DNA of 64,000 nucleotides from Hyphomonadaceae bacterium ML37. GTDB taxonomy: Bacteria > Pseudomonadota > Alphaproteobacteria > Caulobacterales > Maricaulaceae. The notes below the pieces were generated by a model that was not told the origin of the DNA, made no database searches, and worked only from the letters and a program-made list of their open reading frames with translations. Where the stretch lies: assembly GCA_027627685.1 (NCBI GenBank), contig CP091241.1:248001-312000 (forward strand), written 5' to 3'. Below, one piece after another: positions 26,047-35,229 of this stretch. The position numbers were made by a program, and so were the translations under genes. Every line of letters begins with the position of its first letter. Within the stretch, counting starts at the first letter, position 1.

Positions 26047-26098
26047 CCCGTCCGTCGCACGCGGGAGGCGCACATGGGACGGGCAGGGCCCGGACGAT

Positions 26099-28300
26099 TT
26101 ACGGCGCGGGCGCGCCATCCATCAGGGTCTGCATCAGGAACACATATTCCAGCGCCTGGCGGTTGGCCGCCTCGCGCAGATTGGCCGCCGCCGAATGGCC
26201 GCCTTCAATGTTCTCGTAGTACAGCATGTCATGGCCCAGCTGATCGAGCAGGAAGGCCAGCTTGCGCGCATGGCCGGGATGCACCCGGTCATCCTTGGTG
26301 GAGGTGAGGATGAAGATGGGCGGATAATCGCCGTCCTCGTCCACATTGTGCACCGGCGAAATCCCCCGCAGGAAGGCGCGCTCCTCCTCGTTCTCGTCGG
26401 GGAAGCCATACTCGTCCTGCCAGCTGGCGCCGGCCAGCAGCAGGTGGAAGCGCATCATGTCCAGCAGAGGCACCTGGCTGATCACTGCGCCCCACAGGTC
26501 GGGACGCTGGGTGTACATCACCCCGGTCAGCAGCCCGCCATTGGACCCGCCCATCACGCCCAGCTGCGGCGCGGTAGTTTCGCCTGTGGCGATCAGATCC
26601 TCCGCCACGGCGATCAGATCGTCAAAAATGCGCTGCCGGTTGGTGCGAAGGCCCGCCTGGTGCCAGGCCGGGCCGAACTCGCCGCCGCCACGGATATTGG
26701 CCAGAACATACGTGCCGCCATTTTCCAGCCAGAGCCGGCCGCGCACGCCCGAATAGGACGGCGACAGCGACACCTGGAACCCGCCATAGGCGTAGAGCAA
26801 GGTAGGCTGGGGCCCGGTGACGTCCTCGCGCCGGACGATGAAGTACGGGATCATGGTGCCGTCGGAGCTGCGCGCCTGGCGTTGCTCGACGATCATGCCC
26901 TCGGTATCGAACCAGGCCGGCGCCGACATGGCCGGCTCCAGCGTCCGTTCCGGCGTGACGCGATAGAGCGCCTCGGGATCGAGGAAGCCCGACACGTTCA
27001 CATAGGCCAGATCGCTCTGGTCATCGGCGGTGACGATGGAGATGGTGGCGTTCTCCGGCGCCTCGATGGGCTGGCTGGTCCAGGCGCCGCCTTCATAGGT
27101 GAAGGCTTCCAGGCGGCTGACGACATTGTCGCTGATGACCATCAGAAGGTTATTGGCGGTGGCCGCCACCGACCCGACAGACTGGCGGGAATCGGGCACG
27201 AAAACGGTTCTCACCTCGGGCAGCTCACCTGACTGCGCCAGCGCGGCCATGTCGATGGACAGGGCGGCGCCCGCCGGGAAGGTCGGCCCGCCTTCAGCGG
27301 GCGTCCAGTCTTCCTCGGTGGTGAAGATCAGCTGGCCGCCGAACAGGGCCTGGGGCGTGGATTTGCGCGGCAGCGGCAGGGCGATGGGCTCGCCTGTCGC
27401 GCCCTCGGGCAGCAGCCAGTAGACGCCTTCAAAGAAGCTTTCGCGCTGGATGGCGACGAAATAGGCCGTGCCGTCCGCCTGCTCGAAGCGCGCGGGCCAC
27501 ACGCCCACATCGCTGCTGTCGCCCGTGAACACGACCTGCGCATCCTCGATGGGCGTGCCGCGCGTCCAGCGCTTGACCACAAAGGGATAGCCCGAGCTGG
27601 TGGTCTCGTCCGCCTCAAGGGCGGTGGCGATCAGCAGCGTGTCTTCGTCGATCCACGACACCGTGCCCTTGGTCTGGGGGATGACGAACCCGTCCTCGAC
27701 GAAGGTTCGCGTCTGCGCGTCAAACTCGCGGCGCACCGCAGCGTCGGAGCCGCCGTCCGACAGGGTCAGGATGCACCGTTGATAGTCCGGGCTCAGGCAG
27801 GACGACCCGCCCCACACCCAGTTGGTCTCCTCGGCGTCAGCCAGCGCGTCCAGATCCAGCACCACATCCCATTCCGGCGCGCCGGTGGCGTAGCTCTCGA
27901 CGCTGGTCTTGCGCCACAGGCCATGAATGTTCTGCGCGTCGCGCCAGAAATTCCACAGCTCGCCATTGCGCACGGCGACATAGGGAATGCGGTCGGTGCT
28001 TTCGAGCACTTCAATCGCCTGATCATAAAGCGTCTGGTAGCGCGGATCGGACTGCAACAGGCCCAGCGAGCGCTCGTTCTGCAGGCGCGCAAAGCCCAGC
28101 GCGTCCTCGCCCTCGACCTCTTCGAGCCATTCCAGATTCTCTTCGCCGGCCTGGATCGCCTGGTTGAGGGCGGAGACGCTGTGATCGGCCTCCTCGGCGG
28201 GCGCGGCGGGGTCCATCACATCGGCATCCTCTGAATTGGGCGAACACGCCGCCAGTGAGATCAGTGCAGCGGCAGTCAGGCTAAATCCCCAGCGGCGCAT
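26099..28300 (-). CDS. Lipoprotein prolyl oligopeptidase (S9A family)
   Basis: A 733-residue serine peptidase. The N-terminus is a lipoprotein signal ending in LISLAACSPNS (lipobox LAAC, Cys about 19). A seven-bladed propeller (about 60-460) covers the catalytic domain, which has GGSNGG (Ser586), the acid in STKDDRVHPGH (about 670) and the His in EGGHS (His702). Family members cleave after proline in peptides below about 30 residues. Envelope anchoring suggests use of external peptides (inference). The start MRRWGFSL at 28300 begins the signal; an upstream ATG at 28333 would spoil it. It is divergent from dapF. Confidence 0.92.
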   Translation of the reverse strand: MRRWGFSLTAAALISLAACSPNSEDADVMDPAAPAEEADHSVSALNQAIQAGEENLEWLEEVEGEDALGFARLQNERSLGLLQSDPRYQTLYDQAIEVLESTDRIPYVAVRNGELWNFWRDAQNIHGLWRKTSVESYATGAPEWDVVLDLDALADAEETNWVWGGSSCLSPDYQRCILTLSDGGSDAAVRREFDAQTRTFVEDGFVIPQTKGTVSWIDEDTLLIATALEADETTSSGYPFVVKRWTRGTPIEDAQVVFTGDSSDVGVWPARFEQADGTAYFVAIQRESFFEGVYWLLPEGATGEPIALPLPRKSTPQALFGGQLIFTTEEDWTPAEGGPTFPAGAALSIDMAALAQSGELPEVRTVFVPDSRQSVGSVAATANNLLMVISDNVVSRLEAFTYEGGAWTSQPIEAPENATISIVTADDQSDLAYVNVSGFLDPEALYRVTPERTLEPAMSAPAWFDTEGMIVEQRQARSSDGTMIPYFIVRREDVTGPQPTLLYAYGGFQVSLSPSYSGVRGRLWLENGGTYVLANIRGGGEFGPAWHQAGLRTNRQRIFDDLIAVAEDLIATGETTAPQLGVMGGSNGGLLTGVMYTQRPDLWGAVISQVPLLDMMRFHLLLAGASWQDEYGFPDENEEERAFLRGISPVHNVDEDGDYPPIFILTSTKDDRVHPGHARKLAFLLDQLGHDMLYYENIEGGHSAAANLREAANRQALEYVFLMQTLMDGAPAP

Positions 28301-28435
28301 CGGGCAGTCTCCTTGGTTGAAAGGCGCGCGCATTCAACAGCGCCCGGCGCGCGGCGTCAAAGCCGTCCGCATTAAATTCTCACAAGGCGTCCGCCCGATT
28401 GCGTGTACAGGGGCAAGGGCGTAAAGCCTCGCCCC

Positions 28436-29275
28436 ATGAAAGCCTGGGCAATGAACGGGGCGGGCAACGCCTTCATCCTGATCGACGCGCGCAACGGCGC
28501 CGCGCCGCTGGCCTTGGCGCGGGATGCAATCCTGGCGCTGGCGCAGGCCCATCCCTTCGACCAGTTGCTGGCGCTGGAGGCGGACGGGGAAGCCGACGCG
28601 CGCCTGCGCGTCTGGAACCGTGATGGCGGCGAGGTCGGCGCCTGCGGCAACGGGGCCCGCGCCGCCGCCTGGTTGATGTTTCAGGATTTGCCCGGCGATG
28701 GGCTGGAGATGAATTCGCTGGGCGGCCGCCTGAACGCGCGCCGCCTCGGCGATGGCGGGGCGGAGGTGGATCTGGGTCCGGCGCGTCTGGACTGGCGGGA
28801 GATCCCGCTGGCCCGCGCCATGGATACGGCGCGGATGGACTACGCGGTGGATCTGCCGGGCGGCGAGCGCCTCGACGGGCCCGGCGCGGTGTCCATGGGC
28901 AATCCTCATGTGGTGTTCTTCGTGGACGACCCCGACGCCTTGCCGCTGGACGCAATCGGGCCGGGCGTGGAGCACGATCCGCTGTTTCCCGAGCGCGTCA
29001 ATGCCGGCTTCGCCCGGGTGCTGGAACCGGGCCTGATCCGCCTGCGGGTCTGGGAGCGCGGGGCGGGACTGACCAAGGCCTGTGGCACGGGCGCGGCGGC
29101 CGCCCTGGTGGCGGCCTCCCGGCAGCGGCGATCCGGGCGCGAGGCTGTGATCCGGGCCGATGGCGGCGATCTGCCTGTGCGCTGGACTGAGGACGGCCAT
29201 GTACATCTGGCCGGCCCGGTGGAGCTGGAGCGGGAGATCGCCCTGCCGGACGGTTTTGGCGCTCCGCTGCGCTAG
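28436..29275 (+). CDS. dapF: Diaminopimelate epimerase
   Basis: A 279-residue DapF, which converts LL- to meso-diaminopimelate for lysine and peptidoglycan. The two catalytic Cys are present: Cys70 in GACGNGARAA and Cys216 in KACGTGAAAALVA. The N-terminus KAWAMNGAGNAFILID is typical. Start at 28436; a GTG at 28403 would add 11 non-conserved residues. Its TAG overlaps the stop of the convergent GNAT gene by 4 bp (CTAG, 29272-29275). As I recall, dapF often sits with a MiaB-like gene and ftsY in relatives; here it stands alone. Confidence 0.95.
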   Translation: MKAWAMNGAGNAFILIDARNGAAPLALARDAILALAQAHPFDQLLALEADGEADARLRVWNRDGGEVGACGNGARAAAWLMFQDLPGDGLEMNSLGGRLNARRLGDGGAEVDLGPARLDWREIPLARAMDTARMDYAVDLPGGERLDGPGAVSMGNPHVVFFVDDPDALPLDAIGPGVEHDPLFPERVNAGFARVLEPGLIRLRVWERGAGLTKACGTGAAAALVAASRQRRSGREAVIRADGGDLPVRWTEDGHVHLAGPVELEREIALPDGFGAPLR

Positions 29276-29790
29276 AGATCGCGCGCCATCACCCAGTCGC
29301 AATAGACCGCGCCGCCCACATCGAACTGGCGCTCGCCGACACTGTGGAAGCCGTGCGCCTTGTAGAAGCCGATGGCGCGCGCATTATTCTTGTACACGCC
29401 CAGCAGCATACGTTTGCAGTGTGTGGCGCGGGCATGGGCCAGGCCGGCCTGCAGCAGCATCAGCCCGAGCCCTGAGCGGTGCAGTTTCGACAGGACATAG
29501 ATGCGCTTCATCTCGATATCGCCGGGGCGAGTCTCCACCGGCAGATCGGGCGGGGCGAGGTGGAGATAGCCGACCGGCGCCGCGCCGGGCGCGGCTTCAG
29601 CCAGCCACAGCGCGTGCTCAGGATCGGCCAGCGCGGCGGCGTAGATGTCTTGGGTCTGGCGCTGCGCGCAATGGCGCACAATGGCCGCGCCGTCCACCAC
29701 GCCGGCATAGCTTTCCAGAAAGGTGGCCGCGCCCACAAGCGCCAGCGCGGCCTCGTCCCCGGGGACAGATTTGCGGATTGAAATGCTCAT
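29272..29790 (-). CDS. GNAT-family N-acetyltransferase
   Basis: A 172-residue acetyltransferase. It has motif A around YVLSKLHRSGLGLMLLQAGLAHAR, where the acetyl-CoA pyrophosphate loop (HRSGLG) lies, and motif B NNARAIGFYKAHGFHSVGERQF, both diagnostic. The substrate is unknown. Start MSISIRKSV at 29790; an ATG-like start at 29826 is less likely. It is divergent from rpoH and convergent with dapF, sharing overlapping stop codons. Confidence 0.9.
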   Translation of the reverse strand: MSISIRKSVPGDEAALALVGAATFLESYAGVVDGAAIVRHCAQRQTQDIYAAALADPEHALWLAEAAPGAAPVGYLHLAPPDLPVETRPGDIEMKRIYVLSKLHRSGLGLMLLQAGLAHARATHCKRMLLGVYKNNARAIGFYKAHGFHSVGERQFDVGGAVYCDWVMARDL

Positions 29791-30010
29791 GCGCGCCGCG
29801 ATAGTCCGGGTATGCCGGACAGGCAAGAGGGAATGTCCATCCCCGCTCTTAATTCCGGCGCGATTGTGTGTTGCATTGGGAACGCAGATGACCGCACACG
29901 GTTAAGACGCACTGTGAAGCTCTCGCATCGCGCGCATCGGCTTCCTACATGCAGGGTCGCGCGCCGGTCCAGCCAGCCTGCCGCGCCAATTGAGACCGGG
30001 GAGAATCGCC

Positions 30011-30898
30011 GTGGCCAATGCTTCCATGATCGCCATCACGCCCGAAGGCGGGCTGTCACGCTATCTCGCCGAAATCCGCAAGTTTCCCATGCTGGAGAAG
30101 GACGAGGAGTTCATGCTGGCCAAGCGCTGGCAGGAGCATCAGGACACCGAAGCGGCTCACCGCATGGTCACCTCGCACCTGCGCCTGGTGGCCAAGATCG
30201 CCATGGGCTATCGCGGCTATGGCCTGCCCATCGCCGAAGTGATCTCCGAAGGCAATGTGGGCCTGATGCAGGCGGTCAAGAAATTCGATCCCGACAAGGG
30301 CTTCCGCCTGTCCACCTACGCCATGTGGTGGGTGCGCGCGGCGATCCAAGAGTACATCCTGCGCTCCTGGTCGCTGGTGAAAATGGGCACCACCGCCGCC
30401 CAGAAGAAGCTGTTCTTCAATCTGCGCCGCATGAAAAGCCAGATGCAGGCGCTGGAAGAGGGCGATCTGAAACCCGAACAGGTCGAGCATATCGCCACCA
30501 AGCTGGGCGTCACCGACGCCGAGGTCATCTCCATGAACCGGCGCCTGTCCGGTCCCGACGCCTCGCTGAACGCGCCCATGCGCGCCGATGGCGAGAGCCA
30601 GTGGCAGGACTGGCTGGCCGACGACAATGCCGACAACGCCGAGGACGATCTGGTCGAGAGCGACGAGTTCGACACCCGCATGACGCTTCTTCAGGAAGCC
30701 ATGGGCGGGCTCAATGAGCGCGAGCGCCATATCATACAGGAGCGCCGCCTGACCGAGGAGCCCCGGACGCTGGAAGAGCTGGCCGATGTCTACAAGGTCA
30801 GCCGCGAACGCATCCGCCAGATCGAGGTGCGCGCGTTCGAAAAACTCCAGACCGAGATGAAGCGCCTGGCCACTGAACGCGGGCTGATGCCGGCTTAG
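30011..30898 (+). CDS. rpoH: RNA polymerase sigma-32 factor
   Basis: A 295-residue heat-shock sigma factor. Region 2 (SEGNVGLMQAVKKFDPDKGF, STYAMWWVRAAIQEYIL), the RpoH box QKKLFFNLR at 131-139 that marks this class, and region 4 (TLEELADVYKVSRERIRQIE) are all clear. The start is GTG at 30011 with GGGGAG 7 nt upstream; a TTG at 29990 would overlap the site. Known RpoH directs transcription of chaperones and proteases. It is monocistronic with a 220-bp upstream gap; I could not identify its promoter boxes with confidence. Confidence 0.96.
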   Translation: MANASMIAITPEGGLSRYLAEIRKFPMLEKDEEFMLAKRWQEHQDTEAAHRMVTSHLRLVAKIAMGYRGYGLPIAEVISEGNVGLMQAVKKFDPDKGFRLSTYAMWWVRAAIQEYILRSWSLVKMGTTAAQKKLFFNLRRMKSQMQALEEGDLKPEQVEHIATKLGVTDAEVISMNRRLSGPDASLNAPMRADGESQWQDWLADDNADNAEDDLVESDEFDTRMTLLQEAMGGLNERERHIIQERRLTEEPRTLEELADVYKVSRERIRQIEVRAFEKLQTEMKRLATERGLMPA

Positions 30899-30906
30899 GC
30901 TGGTGA

Positions 30907-30985
30907 AGCCATTTTAAATGGCGCAATATTCCATCCATTATTGATTTTTCCAGTCCGGCGTGGCGTGATCGTGTGTGACGGTCAC
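30907..30985. promoter_or_regulatory. Palindromes upstream of the toxin-antitoxin pair
   Basis: GCCATTT-T-AAATGGC (30908-30922) lies just after rpoH and GTGAC-G-GTCAC (30975-30985) 70 bp before the toxin start. The first may be an end-of-transcript hairpin of rpoH; the second is a candidate operator for autoregulation by the HTH antitoxin. Both are perfect dyads by eye; the assignment is inference. Confidence 0.4.
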
Positions 30986-31054
30986 GTGCGCGACCTGATT
31001 TACATGGAGCGACCCCGAAATCTGCTTGCAAATTGGTAACGCATGGGGTACTAA

Positions 31055-31417
31055 ATGATGCGTGAGGTGCAGCCCCGTTCCATCTCGGTCTACGAGGATC
31101 CGACCGGAGCCGCACCATTCGCGGCGTGGTTTGAGGAATTGGAGGCGCGTGCGGCGGCGCGGGTGACACGTGCGCTCAGCCGACTGGAGAGGGGTGTTGG
31201 CGATCTTGAACCGGTCGGTGCGGGCGTCAGCGAGCTTCGCATTGATTACCGTCCGGGCTACCGGGTCTATCTGGGGCAGGACGGCGCAAGGTTGGTCATC
31301 CTCCTGTGCGCAGGGACCAAGCAGCGTCAGCAAAAGGACATCCGGCGCGCGCACGATCTCTGGGCCGAATACAAGACCCGCAAGGCTGCAGGCGCGCAGG
31401 ACGATCGGCGGCGATAG
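31055..31417 (+). CDS. RelE/HigB-like (Gp49-type) toxin of a type II toxin-antitoxin pair
   Basis: A 120-residue basic protein with the phage Gp49-like/HigB pattern: SISVYEDPTGAAPFAAWFEEL, RALSRLERGVGD, VSELRIDYRPGYRVYLGQDG and LILLCAGTKQRQQKDI-type core with AHDLWAEY. Such toxins are ribosome-dependent mRNA endonucleases. Tandem ATG codons at 31055 and 31058 could both start it. The gene precedes its antitoxin by 35 bp, the toxin-first order usual for HigBA and this Gp49 class. It is flanked by rpoH and a YhhN gene, with no mobile element seen. Confidence 0.88.
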   Translation: MMREVQPRSISVYEDPTGAAPFAAWFEELEARAAARVTRALSRLERGVGDLEPVGAGVSELRIDYRPGYRVYLGQDGARLVILLCAGTKQRQQKDIRRAHDLWAEYKTRKAAGAQDDRRR

Positions 31418-31452
31418 CAGACCGGATACTGGACATTTCTAGGGAGGCGGAC

Positions 31453-31767
31453 ATGCCCCTGACCCGTGATTTCAAAGCGACCATCCAGGCGCGCGCTGCG
31501 CGTGACCCGGAGTTTCGCGCTGCGCTTTATGCCGAGGCGCTCGATGCATTGCTGGAAGGCGATATCGACACCGCCAAATCCATGCTGCGCGATTATGTGA
31601 ACGCGACAATCGGTTTCGAGCGCCTGGAAGCCGTGACTGGCACGCCGCGCAAAAGCCTGATGCGCATGCTCAGCGTCCAGGGCAATCCCAGGCTTGAAAG
31701 TCTCGGTCCGATTCTCAGGGCGCTGAATGGCGAGGCCGATGTGAAGCCGCAGGTTCGCGTCGCTTGA
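31453..31767 (+). CDS. HTH antitoxin of the type II pair (HigA-like, HI1420-type)
   Basis: A 104-residue protein. The N-terminal ARDPEFRAALYAEALDALLEGDIDTAK and the HTH part ATIGFERLEAVTGTPRKSLMRMLSVQGNP match the antidote family that accompanies Gp49-like toxins. It neutralises the toxin and likely binds the promoter. AGGGAGG (31441-31447) precedes the ATG at 31453 by 5 nt. The LESLGPILRALNGEADVKP end is the usual short tail. Confidence 0.9.
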   Translation: MPLTRDFKATIQARAARDPEFRAALYAEALDALLEGDIDTAKSMLRDYVNATIGFERLEAVTGTPRKSLMRMLSVQGNPRLESLGPILRALNGEADVKPQVRVA

Positions 31768-31782
31768 TGTTGAAACCAGGCG

Positions 31783-32511
31783 CTATGCGCTCTCAGAGCG
31801 TTTCGCCCGCTTCATCCGCACAATCCCCACCGCCAGCGCCACCTGCGCGCCGTAATACAGGATCCAGATCAGCGCGGCGGGCCAGTCAAAGCCGTCCGGC
31901 TGCAGCGTTCCGCCAAACCACCGCGCCGCGATGATGGCGTCCGAGGCGATGAAGACCAGCGCGCCGATGACGATCAGGCGCGGACCCTTCACGAAGCCCG
32001 CCAGCATGGCCATGGCCAGGATGATGCCGAGATAGGCGCTGGCGGGGCCGGCGAGCTCGCCCATGCCCGGGCGCAGCCAGAGCAGCATCGCCACGCCGAA
32101 CACCGCCAGTGCGGCGGCGATCGCCAGCCCTGCGCGCCGCCATCCGCCGCGCCAGATCGCCAGGGCGAAGATCGCGGCGTAGACGAGATGGGCGGCGGCG
32201 AAGAAGGCGATTCCGGCTTCGCGTTCCGGCGGGTTCAGCCCCAGCGCGAAATCGCCGCCCGCTGAAGCCAGCAGCGCCAGCGTCAGCAGCGGCGCGCGCG
32301 AAAACCCGGCATAGGCCGCCAGCAGCACGACGCTGAGGGCCTTGGTGATCACTAAAAGGCCGGAAGTGGACGCTGTGAACGTGTCCAACCCGAAATAGAT
32401 CACCGAGGTGATCACCGAGACGGCGAGATAGACCGGTCCCGCCCAGTCCGGGATCAGCGGTTCGGTATCGGCGTAGCGGTCGGTCAAGGTCAGGCTCCCG
32501 GTTACGTTCAC
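31783..32511 (-). CDS. YhhN/TMEM86-family membrane protein (lysoplasmalogenase-like)
   Basis: A 242-residue protein with about eight hydrophobic segments and the conserved acidic features of the family: LASAGGDFALGL in the third segment region and FIASDAIIAARWFG near residue 190, both with the Asp thought to be catalytic in lysoplasmalogenases. The start is a GTG at 32511 (MNVTGSLTL); no ATG lies nearby. It is convergent with the antitoxin gene (15 bp between stops) and divergent from the DUF481 gene. Activity on alkenyl-lysophospholipids is known for TMEM86B; here it is inference. Confidence 0.85.
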   Translation of the reverse strand: MNVTGSLTLTDRYADTEPLIPDWAGPVYLAVSVITSVIYFGLDTFTASTSGLLVITKALSVVLLAAYAGFSRAPLLTLALLASAGGDFALGLNPPEREAGIAFFAAAHLVYAAIFALAIWRGGWRRAGLAIAAALAVFGVAMLLWLRPGMGELAGPASAYLGIILAMAMLAGFVKGPRLIVIGALVFIASDAIIAARWFGGTLQPDGFDWPAALIWILYYGAQVALAVGIVRMKRAKRSESA

Positions 32512-32575
32512 GGCTCTTAAAGGCTAGGAGGTTTTAACGCCCTTGAGAATCTGAAAACCACCCACGGTGACTGCT

Positions 32576-33577
32576 ATGCCTGCCTCACTTGCAGCCCTCG
32601 CGCTCGCGTCCGCCCTCTCTGCAGCAGTGCTGGCGGACGAGACCCGCCTGCCCGACAGCCTGTCGGCCTTGCTCGCCGCCGCCTACGAGACCGGTGATCC
32701 GGAGGTGTTCGAGCAGGCGGTGCGCCTGATCTCCCTGACCCACGCCGCCGAAAGTGTCGCCGCCGCCGCGCGGGACCTGTCGGACGAGAGTGGGGCCCGG
32801 GCGCGCGCCGTGCTGGGGCTGGAAGTGATGGCGCCGGCGGCGCCGGCTGACGGCGTGCAGGCCGATCCGGTGATCGCTGAACCGGCTGAACCGGCCTCCC
32901 GGCGGGCCCGCGCGCTGGCATTTCTGGCCAATGGACGGCTGGAAAACTGGAGCGGCCGGGTGCGCGCGGGCCTGCGCCATGATTCCGGGAATGTAGACCG
33001 CAGTGACTACGCGCTGGGTCTGGAGGTCACGCGCGCTCTTGCCGGCTGGGGTTTTGAAGGCGCGATCGACTATAATTTTTCGCAGGTCGATGGCCGCACC
33101 GGGCGCGACGAGCTGATCACCCGGGCGCGCGGCGAGCGCGAACGCGGGGAGCGCTGGACGAACTTCCTGGACGCCCGCTATGAGCGCGACCGCCTGTCCG
33201 GCTTTGAGTGGAAGGCCTTCATGGGCGGCGGGGCCGGCTATCGCGTCTATGCGCGCGATGAGCTGTCCTGGACGCTGCGCGCGGCGCCGGGCGTGCGCCG
33301 CAGCCGTCTGGTCACGGGCGAGACCAACATGTTCGGCGCGCTGGACCTCGCCTCGGATTTTGAAGCCAGCCCGACCGACAGCCTGCGCCTCACCGCCAAC
33401 ACCAATCTCCTGCTGACCGATGGCGCGCAGGCCGACCAGACTTTGTCACTGGCCACGGCGCTGGGGGCGGTGTGGTCGCTGGAGCTGCGCTATCGCTACC
33501 GCCATCTGTTCGATCCCGAGCCGGGCTTCAGCCCGTCCGAAAGCCGGGCCGATTTCAGCCTCGTGCGGGAATTCTAG
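32576..33577 (+). CDS. DUF481 outer-membrane beta-barrel protein
   Basis: A 333-residue exported protein. A short Sec signal (MPASLAALALASALSAAVLA) is followed by an Ala-rich helical region of about 90 residues (DPEVFEQAVRLISLTHAAES, DLSDESGARARAVLGLEV) and then a DUF481 (YdiY-like) barrel from residue about 125: alternating strands such as WSGRVRAGLRHDSGNVDRSDY, NFLDARYERDRLSGFEWKAF and the final SRADFSLVREF with a terminal aromatic. A GTG at 32567 could add three residues. Its TAG overlaps the stop of the convergent acyltransferase gene (CTAG). Function unknown. Confidence 0.85.
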   Translation: MPASLAALALASALSAAVLADETRLPDSLSALLAAAYETGDPEVFEQAVRLISLTHAAESVAAAARDLSDESGARARAVLGLEVMAPAAPADGVQADPVIAEPAEPASRRARALAFLANGRLENWSGRVRAGLRHDSGNVDRSDYALGLEVTRALAGWGFEGAIDYNFSQVDGRTGRDELITRARGERERGERWTNFLDARYERDRLSGFEWKAFMGGGAGYRVYARDELSWTLRAAPGVRRSRLVTGETNMFGALDLASDFEASPTDSLRLTANTNLLLTDGAQADQTLSLATALGAVWSLELRYRYRHLFDPEPGFSPSESRADFSLVREF

Positions 33578-34443
33578 TCCGGGCCTTCCAATGATTTGAC
33601 GTCAAGCGCACGCCCCCAGGCCAGCGCCTCGGTAACCATGCGCACATGGGCCGCCGCCGCGCCGTCGGTTCCGGGCAAAACGCGCGACGCCAGCGGATCG
33701 CCAAAGCGCAATCGATAGGTCTTGCCGCGCTGGGCCAGGAAAGCGTGAAACACCGTCATGTCGCGCAGCTCGGTGCTGATCTGTGACAGGGCATAATACA
33801 GAAGCGGCATGCGCTGGCGCACGCCCAGCGGCACGACCGGCGCGTCAAACCGGCGCGCCAGCGACACGAAGGCCGGCGCCCAGTCCGGTTCGGTCAGGGT
33901 CCACGCCCGCCAGTTCCAGCTCGCCATGCGTCCCGCCGGAAACACCACTACGCAGCGCCCGGCATTGAGCGCCTCCATGGCGGTGCGCAGCGTGTCGCGC
34001 GCGCTCGACCGGTCGCGCTCCTTCGTGCGCCATTCCACCGGGATCAGGCGCGGGGCCAGGCCCGGCGCTACGCGCAGCGCATCGCGATTGGCGAAGAAGA
34101 TCATGTCTGGGCGGCGCGCGATCAGCGCCTGCCACACCGCCACCCCGTCAGGCACGCCGCCGGGATGGTTGGCAGCGATCATCACCGGGCCGGTGGCGGG
34201 CACCTGATCGAGACCGTGCACCTGGACTTTCAGCCGCAGATAATCCTGCGCCCAGGCGAACACGTCATCCGCGTCTCGCGCCTGCAGCGCGCGCGTCATC
34301 TCCACGGCGGTTTCATAGCCCAGCAGCGGAAAGCCCAAAGTGCGGGTGAGCGCCCACAGACGCGGTTTCGTGCGCAGCCGCGGCGCGCGCTCTGCGATCA
34401 GCGCGTCCACCACCGCGCGCGCCGGATCTAATGACATGTCCAT
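33574..34443 (-). CDS. Phospholipid/glycerol acyltransferase (PlsC-like)
   Basis: A 289-residue acyltransferase. The catalytic box is NHPGGVPDG, with one more residue between His and Asp than the classical NHX4D, a spacing I recall in an alphaproteobacterial PlsC-like subgroup with similar FFANRDALRVAPG and LIPVEW segments, both present here. The glycerophosphate-binding stretch VVVFPAGRMASWNW follows. Members acylate lysophosphatidate or related lipids; the acceptor is unknown. It is divergent from trmB and convergent with the DUF481 gene. ATG codons at 34443 and 34437 are both possible. Confidence 0.87.
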   Translation of the reverse strand: MDMSLDPARAVVDALIAERAPRLRTKPRLWALTRTLGFPLLGYETAVEMTRALQARDADDVFAWAQDYLRLKVQVHGLDQVPATGPVMIAANHPGGVPDGVAVWQALIARRPDMIFFANRDALRVAPGLAPRLIPVEWRTKERDRSSARDTLRTAMEALNAGRCVVVFPAGRMASWNWRAWTLTEPDWAPAFVSLARRFDAPVVPLGVRQRMPLLYYALSQISTELRDMTVFHAFLAQRGKTYRLRFGDPLASRVLPGTDGAAAAHVRMVTEALAWGRALDVKSLEGPD

Positions 34444-34533
34444 GGGCCTATCACGTAGCCGCGCCGGGGCGGCGCGGGAAGAGCCGCGTGACGCGCTGGC
34501 CTCTCCGTCCGCGCCGCGCTAAACCCGCGCGCC

Positions 34534-35229
34534 ATGAGCCCGACGCCCTCTGCCTCCTCCGACGCCGCCCCGCGCCGCCTCTATGGCCGCGCCAAGGGCC
34601 ATCCTCTGTCCGCCCGCCAGCAGGCGCTGGTGGAGGGCCTCGGCGAGACGCTGACCTGGCCTGATGACGGCCCACTGGACCCGGCGGCGCTATTGCCCGG
34701 CTTCGAGCGCCATGTGCTGGAGATCGGCTTTGGCGCCGCCGAGCATCTGATCGGCCAGGCGCAGCGCGACCCGGAGGCCGGGTATCTTGGCATCGAGCCC
34801 TTCCTCAATGGCGTGGCCAAGGCGCTGGCGGGGATCGAGGATCACGCCCTCAAGAATGTGCGCGTGAAGCGCGCCGACGCCCGCAGCGAGATCGAGCGCA
34901 TGCCCGACGGCGCGTTCGACCGCATCTATCTCCTCTTTCCCGATCCCTGGCCCAAATCGCGCCACGCCAAGCGGCGTTTCGTACAGGCCGACACCGCCCG
35001 TGCCCTCGCCCGCCTCATGAAGCCCGGCGGAACATTGCGCGTCGCCACCGATGTGCGCGCCTATGCCGACCACGCCCTGCCGATTCTGCTGGAGACGCCG
35101 GGACTCCACTGGCTCGGCGACGGCCCGGACAGCTGGCGCAACAACCCGTCCGACCACATCATCACCCGCTACCAGTCCAAGCATCTGGGCGATATCGACC
35201 CGGTGTTTATGGATTTTGAGCGGGCCTAA
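34534..35229 (+). CDS. trmB: tRNA (guanine-N7-)-methyltransferase
   Basis: A 231-residue TrmB, which makes m7G46 in tRNA. The SAM-binding motif I is VLEIGFGAAEHL, and FLNGVAKALAGI, the catalytic-site LLFPDPWPKSRHAKRRF and the C-terminal SKHLGDIDPVFMDFER are characteristic. In alphaproteobacteria trmB normally follows metK and precedes rimP; here metK is 14 kb downstream, which marks a rearrangement. Its TAA overlaps the TAG of the convergent gene (CTAA, 35226-35229). Confidence 0.95.
   Translation: MSPTPSASSDAAPRRLYGRAKGHPLSARQQALVEGLGETLTWPDDGPLDPAALLPGFERHVLEIGFGAAEHLIGQAQRDPEAGYLGIEPFLNGVAKALAGIEDHALKNVRVKRADARSEIERMPDGAFDRIYLLFPDPWPKSRHAKRRFVQADTARALARLMKPGGTLRVATDVRAYADHALPILLETPGLHWLGDGPDSWRNNPSDHIITRYQSKHLGDIDPVFMDFERA

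Noticed and set aside
29830-30010. Sigma-32 autoregulatory promoter before rpoH
   Set aside because: No clear CTTG...CYTAT pair could be assigned by eye.
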